64,000 nucleotides of DNA, taken from contig OZ023274.1 in NCBI GenBank assembly GCA_964007475.1, positions 22,960,043 to 23,024,042 of the forward strand, written 5' to 3'. Of the stretch, positions 23,539-32,622 are shown piece by piece. Position 1 is the stretch's first letter. Every line of letters begins with the position of its first letter. The stretch is from Hybos culiciformis. Lineage: Eukaryota > Arthropoda > Insecta > Diptera > Hybotidae. Under the pieces are notes generated by a model. It was not told where the DNA came from. It did not search any database and saw only the letters and a program-made list of their open reading frames with translations. A program made the position numbers and the translations under genes.

Positions 23539-24012
23539 GGTAAACTGACCATATTTGTCTAGCTTAATGCTGGACAAATGCTGGACATTTTTAGTTATTC
23601 GCAAATATCTCGAAAATGGTGCGTTTTACAGCATTTTTGAGGCTGTCCAACCTTCGGTAACCATAAATTTTTAGTTTTAATTATCTATTCAAAAAGCACT
23701 GGAACTTAAAAAACTATCAAAGGGTTACTGAGATATTGAATTTTGAAAAAAAAACAAAATAATAAATAAATAAAAATAATATTTGTTTATGTTTTTCAAA
23801 ATTCAATATCTCAGTAACCCTTCGATGGTTTTTTAGGTTCAGGGCTTTTTGAATAGGTAATTAAAAGTTGAATTGATGGTCACCGATGGTTGGACAGCCT
23901 CAAAAATGCTGTAAAACGCACCGTTTTCGAGATATTTGCAAATAACTAAAAATGTCCAGCATTTGTCCAGCATTTGTCCAGCATTAAGCTGGACAAATAT
24001 GGTCAGTTTACC
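23539..24012. mobile_element. Palindromic element with TGCTGGACAAA motifs, nested in hAT
   Basis: GGTAAACTGACC at the left and GGTCAGTTTACC at the right start long inverted arms (about 23539-23753 and 23792-24012). Subterminal CCAGCATTTGT is repeated twice at the left and three times at the right. The arms include CTCGAAAATGGTGCGTTTTA and GGCTGTCCAACC. It is a fold-back or hairpin MITE that inserted into the hAT-like element. Confidence 0.8.
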
Positions 24013-24189
24013 AAAAGGCAGAAATATAAAAAACATCTAATCAACCAAATTTTTCGCAAAATAATAAGCATCGGGTGGAATACCGGACAAATGTATGTCC
24101 GGTCCTTCCCATTTTTTCCCACCGGACAAGTAGTTGAATTAACGGACTGTCCGGTTCAAAACCGGACACCTGGAAACCCTAATTATAAG

Positions 24190-24484
24190 CTATAAGGTAT
24201 TTGTATGCGACCGATTTTTTATTTAGCTTTAATCATAAAGGAAGTATAATATAGAGTAACTATGTCAAACAACTTTTTAAAATATCGTTTTTATTTTTTT
24301 TCCTATTTTTTCAGACCCCCAAAACATATGTATACAAAAAAGCTTTTCTATTCCCTCTAATACTCATTAATTTTTTCAATTTTGAGGATGTTTAGTTTTA
24401 AAATTACACAACTTATAAAAATTTGAATGTAGTTGTGCGAAAAATCATAACTATAATGAATAAATGAAAAAATATGTGTCTAAA
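24190..24484. other. AT-rich spacer
   Basis: Nothing recognised. Confidence 0.5.
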
Positions 24485-25387
24485 CATCACCAACACTAAG
24501 ATAATCAGCCGTGTAGTTGAAAAGTAAACAAAACTTTTCGTAGGGATAATAAATAAAAAATTCCCACTAGTTTTCAAATTTTTGTTCGCTTTGTTGGTCG
24601 GCAGTAATTTTTTTTGCCATTTTTAGTTATGTTTTAAACATTAAAAATAAATTTAAATTCAACAATAATGAAGATAAATTAATAAAAAATAAGTTTTTTA
24701 TTATTTTATTAAAAAAAATTAATTTTAAATGTCCAAAATAAAATAAAAATCCTTCCTAGGACAATTTTTTTCTTAACTACAGATTACAGGTGGATTTTTA
24801 CTTGTTGTTTTTTGTTTTTTAGAAAAATGGAATGAAAATATTTAATTTTAATTTACCTATTTCATAAATAAATTAAAAATGATTTTAAAAACATGATTGA
24901 AATTTTGAAATAAAAAAAATATCAAAAAAAAAATTATTGTGCTATAATCAAAACATTTTTTTTATGTGGATTTTAGAGTATTTTTTTTAATGAAAATAAT
25001 TTTCAATGGAGATTTTTAATAAAAATATATTCATAAAGTGAAGTAAAATTTAAAATTATTTTCAATAAATAAAAAGAAATATAATTTCAAATACAAAATA
25101 TAAAAAAAAAAACTCTTTTTTTGTACAGATAGAAGGTAGGAAGATACCTACATAAGTATGTGGGTCCCCAGGTAGAAAAACAGCCACGTAAATGCACAAG
25201 TTCGATTTGTCCGAAACTTGGTGAGATAGTAGGGGCGGTCCTCAAATCCTCAAATCCTTACATCCCAGAAGGTTTCTACCGGTAAACTCTCGTTTCAGGG
25301 ATATGCAGCCCCATAGTTTTCATATGTTAGGTAGGTATACCTAGGTACTTGCTTTGTAGTAACCAAAGCCTTTTTTTTTTTTTTTTT

Positions 25388-26350
25388 CGTACACGTTAGC
25401 TGAACTTTGTCCAAAACATCTAATAAGAGCTAGGTACGATAGCTAGATAATTTTTTGGGTTTATGTAAATTTTAAAACATATTTGAATTTTTTTAAATTA
25501 ATTTAAAATTAAAGATAAAGTACCTAGAGCCTAGAAATTATGACAAAAAAAAGTTTAATTTACTTTACCAGCAAGAAAAAAAATTTATGGATTAAATTTG
25601 CTCGATTTTTGTAATTTTTTATTTTAAACAAACACGGTTTTTTTTTCTTAAAAATTAATATAAATCATATAATAAATTGCATTCAATAATTAAATTATAT
25701 TTTTTTTGTTTTTAATCCCATTTTACAGATTAATCTTTAGGTTTTGTATAGGAAATCTCATAGGGTTTCATACATTTGTTATGATTTTTATGCCTACGAG
25801 ATGCTGTCTATGTATTGTTTTTTTGGTCTAAATATATATTGTTGTGATGTGCCAATACCAACACAAATTAAAAGCCCCCTATTAAAAAAAAAAAAGCAAT
25901 ACATAGACAGCATCTCGTAGGCATAAAAATCATAACAAATGTATGAAACCCTATGAGATTTGCTATACAAAACTTAAAGATTAATCTGTAAAATGGGATT
26001 AAAAACAAAAAAAATATAATTTAATTATTGAATGCAATTTATTATATGATTTATATTAATTTTTAAGAAAAAAAACCGTATTTGTTTAAAATAAAAAATT
26101 ACAAAAATCGAGCAAATTTAATCCATACATTTTTTTTCTTCCTGGTAAAGTAAATTAAACTTTTTTTTATCATAATTTCTAGGCTCTAGGTATCTATTAT
26201 ACATAATTTATCTTTAATTTTAAATTAATTTAAAAAAATTCAAATATGTTTTAAAATTTAATTAAAATTTACATAAACTAAAAAAAACTATCTAGCTATC
26301 GTACCTAGCTCTTATTAGATGTTTTGGACAAAGTTCAGCTAACGTGTACA
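25388..26350. repeat. 963-bp inner palindrome
   Basis: Arm 25388-25822 is inverted as about 25898-26350 with a spacer of roughly 75 bp containing AATTAAAAGCCCCC. Arm ends are GTACACGTTAGCTGAAC and GTTCAGCTAACGTGTAC. Both arms carry the phrase GCATCTCGTAGGCATAAAAA next to the spacer. It is part of the fold-back complex. Confidence 0.85.
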
Positions 26351-26695
26351 ATCCCGATTTTGCTGAAACTTGTTGGGGGAGTAGCGGTGGTACCCAAACC
26401 CTCAAATCCAATACGTTTTTTACCGATAAGTTCTTATTTCAGAGATATGACCCCCCAAAGAGTTCATATATCAGGTATATGTATACTTATCAGATCAGGT
26501 ACATTAAAAATACCTAATAATGAAAGCGAATCAGGAAACAAAAAAAAATTAAGGGGATTGGAGGAGGCGGCTGCCGTCTTCCATTCCAAAAGACAACTTT
26601 TTATTTAAAAAAACTCATATTGCGAAAAAAAAAAAAAAGGCTTTGGTTACTACAAAGCAAGTACCTAGGTATACCTACCTAACATATGAAAACTA

Positions 26696-27089
26696 TTTAT
26701 TTATTTATTTCGTTTAGCTCAAACTATTACAAAAAAAAACTTATTTCTAAAGAATTTACAATTTACTATTCTTAAAAAAAAATTACAATTATTAAATTTA
26801 CAATTCACTAAATATTGCTACGTAAAAGTTTAATTTTTAAAGAATCTTTGGATAAAGAGAAATCAATTACATTTTTATACTTATTACATATCATAAGCAT
26901 TCTATTAATTGGTTCGTGCTGTCCGTAATTTGTTCTGTGGTGTTTGATCGTGAAGGGATTTGTGTTACGAAGGTGGGGAAATGATCGGAAGTTAAGTCGT
27001 TGGAATATAAAAGGAGAATTAATTTTATTGTTGGCAGCTTGTGATATAAAAATAATATCAGCTACTTCTCGCCTTTTGGTTAACGATAG
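26696..27089 (-). mobile_element. 5'-truncated Jockey-like non-LTR retrotransposon
   Basis: This segment interrupts a repeat arm that is continuous in the opposite arm (compare the uninterrupted sequence near 25300-25325). Read on the minus strand, it ends in a (TAAA)n-type tail, seen on the plus strand as TTATTTATTTATTT at its low-coordinate end. It carries the C-terminus of a reverse-transcriptase ORF. Truncation at the 5' end with a short repeat tail is the usual product of target-primed reverse transcription. No clear target-site duplication is visible. Confidence 0.7.
26808..27086 (-). pseudogene. Jockey-clade ORF2 C-terminal fragment
   Basis: The minus strand reads SLTKRREVADIIFISQAANN, then NKINSPFIFQRLNFRSFPH, HRTNYGQHEPINRMLMICNK and a lysine-rich end before a TAG stop (26808-26810): about 92 residues without interruption. 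The order 'RR..D..F....L.N..I.SP', 'R' then 'HRTNYG...P..RM...YN' and 'FDF..S' is characteristic of the region just after the reverse-transcriptase domain in Jockey/CR1-type elements of insects. There is no start codon and the RT catalytic part is missing, so this is a dead fragment. The clade is assigned from memory of the pattern. Confidence 0.7.
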
Positions 27090-27929
27090 GGCTGCATATC
27101 CCTGAAACGAGAGTTTACCGGTAGAAACCTTCTGGGATGTAAGGATTTGAGGATTTGAGGACCGCCTCTACTATCTCACCAAGTTTCGGACAAATCGAAC
27201 TTGTGCATTTACGTGGTTGTGTTTCTACCTGGGGACCCACCTACTTATGTAGGTATCTTCCTACCTTCTATCTGTACAAAAAAAAGTTTTTTTCTTATAT
27301 TTTGTATTTGAAATTGTATTTTTTATTTATTTATTGAAAATAATTTTAAATTTTACTTCACTTTATGAATATATTTTTATTAAAAATTTCCATTGAAAAT
27401 TATTTTCATTAAAAAAAATACTCCACTTAAAAAAAATGTTTTGATTATAGCACAATAATCTCTTTTTTGATAATTTTTTTATTTCAAAATTTCAATAATT
27501 TTTTTAAAATCATTTTTAATTTATTTATGAAAATAGGTAAATTAAAATTAAATATTTTCATTCCATTTTTGTAAAAAACAAAAAACAACAAGTAAAAATC
27601 CACCTGTAATCTGTAGTTAAGAAAAAAAATTGTCCTAGGAGGGATTTTTATTTTATTTTGGACATTTAAAATTAATTTTTTTTAATAAACTAATAAAAAA
27701 CTTATTTTTTAATAATTTATCTCCATTATTATTGAATTTAAATTTATTTTTAATGTTTAAAATATAACTAAAAATGGCAAAAAAAATTACTGCCGACCAA
27801 CAAAGCGAACAAAAATTTGAAAACTAGTGGGAATTTTTTATTTATTATCCCTACGAAAAGTTTTGTTTACTTTTCAACTACACGGCTGATTATCTTAGTG
27901 TTGGTGATGGATGTGCTAATACAATACCA

Positions 27930-29025
27930 ACATAAATTAAAAGCCCCCTATTAAAAAAAAAAACAATACATAGACAGCATCTCGTAGGCATAAAAATCAT
28001 AACAAATGTATGAAACTACATGAGATTTCCTATACAAAACCTAAAGATTAATCTGTAAAATGGGATTAAAAACAAAAAAAACATAATTTAATTATTAAAT
28101 GTGATTTATTACAGGATTAATATTAATTTTTAAGAAAAAAAACCGTATTTGTTTAAAATAAAAAATTACAAAAATCGAGCAAATTTAATCCATAAATTTT
28201 TTTTCTTGCTGGTAAAGTACATTAAACTTTTTTTTGTCATAATTTCTAGCCTCTAGGTACCTATTATACCTAATTTATCTTTAATTTTAAATTAATTTAA
28301 AAAAATTCAAATATGTTTTAAAATTTAATTAAAATTTACATAAACTAAAAAAAACTATCTAGCTATCGTACCTAGTTCTTATTAGATGTTTTGGACAAAG
28401 TTCAGCTAACGTGTACAATCCCGATTTTGCTGAAACTTGTTGGGGGAGTAGCGGTGGTACCCAAACCCTCAAATCCAATATGTTTTTTACCGATAAGTTC
28501 TTATTTCAGAGGTATGACCCCCCAAAGAGTTCATATATCAGGTATACGTATACTTAGTTATAGCACAATAATTTTTTTTTTTGATAATTTTTTTATTTCA
28601 AAATTTCAATCATTTTTTTAAAATCATTTTTAATTTATTTATGAAAATAGGTAAATTAAAATTAAATATTTTCATTCCATTTTTGTAAAAAACAAAAAAC
28701 AACAAGTAAAAATCCACCTGTAATCTGTAGTTATTAAGAAAAAAATTGTCCTAGGAAGGATTTTTATTTTATTTTGGACATTTAAAATTAATTTTTTTTA
28801 ATAAACTAATAAAAAACTTATTTTTTATTAATTTATCTTCATTATTATTGAATTTAAATTTATTTTTAATGTTTAAAACATAACTAAAAATGGCAAAAAA
28901 AATTACTGCTGACCAACAAAGCGAACAAAAATTTGAAAACTAGTGGGAATTTTTTATTTATTATCCCCACGAAAAGTTTTGTTTACTTTTCAACTACACG
29001 GCTGATTATCTTAGTGTTGGTGATG
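27930..29025. repeat. Additional partial copy of the fold-back complex
   Basis: 27930-28555 repeats 25850-26470 in direct orientation, and 28556-29025 repeats about 27446-27909. The roughly 1 kb lying between these in the parent is missing, as in a deletion derivative. It ends with the same GTGTTGGTGATG. The 76-codon ORF at 28391-28621 is the counterpart of the one at 26324. Confidence 0.8.
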
Positions 29026-29231
29026 GCTAATATCAATTTATTGCATCTATGATTTTTTTTTTTTTTTTTTTCAAAAATTAGCATCTTCGTCTTCATTGAA
29101 ATTTATAAAATTCTTATCATAAGTTATTTCAAATCAATAAATATATCCATTACAATTTAATTTTTACATTAAAAAAGAGATAATATGTCATAAATCATAA
29201 TATTTTACCTATATCCTTTGGATAAAATATT

Positions 29232-29420
29232 GGGGGATGGAAATAAGGCCGCAGGAAATAAGGCCGCGACGTTTTTTTGTTGCGGTCTTATTTCATTTTG
29301 AAAAATGAAATAAGGCCGCGAAGATTTTTTCGCGGCCTTATTTCGTTTTTCAAAATGAAATAAGACCGCAACAAAAAACCTATCGCGGCCTTATTTCCCG
29401 CGGCCTTATTTCACTGCGCC
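29232..29420. mobile_element. 189-bp MITE with AATAAGGCCGCG motifs, 9-bp target duplication
   Basis: TAAAATATT occurs at 29223-29231 and 29421-29429. The ends GGGGGATGGAAATAAGG and CCTTATTTCACTGCGCC are inverted. AATAAGGCCGC occurs about seven times in both orientations. The 9-bp duplication and GG-starting ends fit Mutator-like elements, but with no transposase this is tentative. Confidence 0.75.
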
Positions 29421-29429
29421 TAAAATATT

Positions 29430-30038
29430 CTTAAACGAAGTGGGAGACATTGTTTTATTTTTTTCGTGAATTTACGTTTAATTAGTTCGTTCTTTAAAAT
29501 AACAGTGTTTTGCATTTAAGTGTACATGTATATTAAAATATTTTGCATGAACTTTGTTTTAATTATTTAAATTTTGAAATTTTTATAAGGACATTAAGAA
29601 AATTATACCGGAATATTTTATTACTATTGAAAATTTATCAATTTGGATACGGAATTAAAATAAGTATAAATAATTTGAATAATATAAAGTAAAGTATTTA
29701 TTAATTTATTTTATATATTAATGACTAGGTAGTCGCACTTTTTTAATGTGCAACTTTCACGTAAATAATTTACTAATTCATGAAGTTAGAGCTCCATAAA
29801 AAGTAGTCGGCTAAACAAGTTATCTTCTATCGACCCCGATCATAAAAAAAACTTGTATTGAAATCAGAACAATTTTTATATCTCAAGAATTATGAGACTG
29901 ATTTGGAAATATTTTATTTGAAAGCACCAAATGATGATCTGTTTGAAATTAACAAATTTCATATAAAATTTTTTGATAACTATTTTGCTCAAAATGTTTA
30001 TAAAAAAAAATTTTAACAAACAGTATACAATTACATTG
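29430..30038. other. AT-rich spacer
   Basis: No supportable gene or repeat pair. Confidence 0.5.
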
Positions 30039-30046
30039 CTGTTTGG

Positions 30047-30625
30047 CATAGCCGGGCAAAATACATGCGAATGTAATTTAAATTACAAATTACAAAATAC
30101 ACAAAAATGTACCTCAAATTAAATTACTGAAATTACATTACATTTTTTGTTTAATTAAAAAATACAAATTAGTAATTTGAAATTACACTATTTTTGGTTC
30201 CAATTACAATAATGTAATTTAAAATTACAAAATTACAATTACAAATTATCCAGTATTGAAAAAAAAAAAAAAAAATTTAAAATAAAAGTTCTATTGAGAT
30301 TGAGAAATTAAAACACGAAAAGAAAGCTTACTTTTTTTATTTTATTTGAATTTCTAACACATACGAATTTTACAGTTAAGTAAAGAGATAAATTTTTAAC
30401 GCTAAGTAATTTGAAAGAAGTAAAAGTATTTTGAAATTACAAGTATATAGAAACACAAATTACTAAATACAAATTACAAATATGAATTAACGAATTAAAA
30501 TTACATTCTTCTAATTACGAATCTACCAATGTAATTGAATTACACATTACAAATTACAAAATGTAATTGAATTAGTAATTTCGAATTACACTATTTTGAA
30601 ATTACAAGTATTTTGCCCGGCTATG
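30047..30625. mobile_element. hAT-like MITE packed with TGTAATTT motifs
   Basis: CTGTTTGG is duplicated at 30039-30046 and 30626-30633, just outside perfect 18-bp inverted ends CATAGCCGGGCAAAATAC. Eight-base duplications indicate hAT. The interior is almost filled with AATTACAAATTAC/GTAATTTGTAATT words in both orientations, densest next to each end. There is no ORF. Confidence 0.9.
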
Positions 30626-30838
30626 CTGTTTGGACGCAACAAAATTATCAAAAAAATATGATTTCTGGTTCACCGAAACAGACGAATCTTAAATTCTTGG
30701 AGTTTGTTATTAACACTTTTAATAACAAAAGGCTCAAAATTTTTGAAAGGGATATTCTTAAAAAGTGAAAGTATCTTTACAAACCAAAATAAAAGAACAA
30801 AAAAAGTCATTATTCCAATAATATAAAATAATGTGAGC

Positions 30839-31090
30839 ATCGTCGGTCTCATGCAAAAATCACGAAACTGCAAAAACATAGTTTTGAGAAAATTGGTTTT
30901 GAAATTTTTTTTTTCTTTTTTGTAGTACGTTTTGGTACTTTCGGGAAAATAGAAATAGTCATTGCGGATAATTTATGGGAGCTTTCGACTTTGAACATAT
31001 TCAAATTTTAGTTTTTTATGATTTTTGTACAATATTAGGTCAAAACGGCCAAACTTACAGTTTCGTGCTTTTTGCACGAGACCGACGATA
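30839..31090. mobile_element. 252-bp TIR element
   Basis: ATCGTCGGTCTCATGCAAAA at the left pairs with TTTTTGCACGAGACCGACGAT at the right with two mismatches, and pairing continues through CACGAAACTG/CAGTTTCGTG. The interior is AT-rich. No convincing target duplication was found. The minus-strand ORF at 30670-30879 merely overlaps its left end. Confidence 0.65.
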
Positions 31091-31533
31091 TGTAAATAAA
31101 CATGAAATAAAATGAATTTATTAATGCTTTCAAATATATTTTTTTATTTACATTCTAACACAAATTTTTTTTTCTATAGAGAACAAATACTAGTAAACAT
31201 TAAAATACAATTATAATAAAGCAAATATTTTGTTTATTTTTAAAAGCTTTATAAAAAAAATATTTTAAAAGCTATAAAGCTCTCTCGTTATAGCGATATA
31301 TTCTAAACAAAAATAAAAGCTTGGGGGTCTGATCTAGTTTTGATTAACTTTTTTTATTCGAATTTTTTGTATGGGACTAGTTCCTCTATTTATACTTCCT
31401 TTATGCTTTAATTTAAATTTGATTTTAAGGTAATTTTTTATTTTTTATTTTTATTTTTTTTTTTCAAAAATTAATACTTTTTCAAATTAAAACAATATAA
31501 AAATCATCTAACATACTATAATAGAGATTACAG
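31091..31533. other. AT-rich spacer
   Basis: No gene seen. Confidence 0.5.
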
Positions 31534-32255
31534 CACATGTTAAGAAAATTTGTTATTACAACGAGTTGTGTATACACAAAAACAGGAGCCGTGACATATG
31601 TCCGCTGGACATTTGTTCGCGATGAAATTGTATGGAAAACTTCGCAGACAAATGTCATTTTACAAAATGACATTTGTCCGCCGCGGACAAATGACATTTT
31701 GCAAAATGACATTTGTCCGCGATTGAATTTTCAAACTTTAGCAAACAAATGTCATTTTGCAAAATGTCATTTATCCTCGATTGATTTTGCAAATTTTTAG
31801 CGGACAAATGTCATTTTGCAAAATGTCATTTGTCCGCGATAGAAATTTTAAATTTTTAGCGGACAAATGTCATTTTGTAAAATGTCATTTGTCCGCGATT
31901 GATTTTTCAGATATTTAGCGGACAAATGGCGATTAATTTTTATCGCGGACAAATGACATTTTGCCAAATGACATTTGTCCGCGGCGGACAAAAGACATTT
32001 TGCCAAATGACATTTGTCCGCGGCGGACAAAAGTCATTTCCAATCGCGGACAAATGTCATTTTGATGTCCGCGATACAAAAACAAATCGCGGACAAATGT
32101 CCCGCGGACAAATGTCCAACCTTCCCAAAAACACATAGACACGAGTCAATACGAGACCGTTGGGTTGAGTGATATAATATTGACAAGTGTCCATGTGTTT
32201 TTGTGTATATACACAACGAGCTGTATAACATATTTTATTAACATGTTTTGTATAC
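31534..32255. mobile_element. Fold-back element with an array of CGCGGACAAATG palindromes
   Basis: The outer inverted arms include ACGAGTTGTGTATACACAAAA (about 31561-31581) and TTTTGTGTATATACACAACGAG (about 32199-32220), with ACATGTTAA matching further out on both sides. Between 31600 and 32120 the word GCGGACAAATG or its complement occurs about twenty times, mostly as face-to-face pairs joined by TCATTTTGCAAAATGTCA. Overlapping ORFs on both strands here translate the repeats. It ends about 370 bp before the BTB start codon. The superfamily is unknown. Confidence 0.8.
32129..32203. repeat. Imperfect hairpin
   Basis: AAAAACACATAGACACGAGTC pairs with GACAAGTGTCCATGTGTTTTT around a spacer that includes GAGACCGTTGGGTTGAGTGA. 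It lies inside the right end of the fold-back element. Confidence 0.6.
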
Positions 32256-32622
32256 TGTTTTAATGTGCATGTGAGAGGTAGTTGCAATCAATACATTTGC
32301 AATGCAAAAAATAAACAAAAGTTTAAAATGAAGTAAGTAAATAAAATTTACTTAATACGGAGAATGTAAATAAAATTTAATTAATTAAATAATTACATGT
32401 GTATTGACGCATGTAATATACCATTTGCCGAGCTAAATTTACAATAGTATATACAACTTACCGATCACATGCACATTAAAATTTTTTGTTTGTTATTATT
32501 TTCCTACAAATCCATTTCACATTTTTTGACGTAAAAATTTTGTTGGCTCACAGCAAATTGTGTTTTTTCAATGCATGTGTAAATAAAGCTTAACAATACA
32601 ATTTTTGTAGTTTAAATGAAAA

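Larger units (their letters stand above)
23186..24181. mobile_element. hAT-like non-autonomous element, 8-bp target duplication
   Basis: ATTATAAG occurs at 23178-23185 and 24182-24189, directly outside inverted ends TAGGGTTGCCAG and CTGGAAACCCTA. An 8-bp duplication is typical of hAT. CCGGACA/TGTCCGG motifs are subterminal (23215; 24084, 24102, 24122, 24148, 24161). A second palindromic element (23539-24012) and a smaller inverted repeat (23303-23487) are nested within. No transposase is present. Confidence 0.85.
24485..27909. repeat. 3.4-kb inverted repeat (large fold-back complex)
   Basis: Left arm 24485-25380 pairs with right arm 27070-27909, beginning CATCACCAACACTAAG and ending CTTAGTGTTGGTGATG. 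A second, inner palindrome (25388-26350) sits at its centre. The right arm is interrupted by a Jockey-like fragment (about 26696-27089). Arm identity is high but not perfect. No transposase ORF is visible; the 94-codon ORF at 26324-26608 falls inside repeat DNA. Confidence 0.85.

Noticed and set aside
26324..28621. Paired ORFs of 94 and 76 codons starting MDKVQLTCTIP
   Set aside because: They are two copies of the same fold-back repeat; the reading frame diverges after the repeat ends and no domain is recognisable.
31597..32115. CRISPR-like array
   Set aside because: Repeats occur in both orientations with irregular spacing and no unique spacers, and the DNA is eukaryotic.
31482..32287. Overlapping ORFs with peptide repeats such as MSFVRRGQMSFGKMSF on both strands
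   Set aside because: They are translations of the CGCGGACAAATG palindrome array; the same pattern appears in several frames and on both strands, so no protein is selected.
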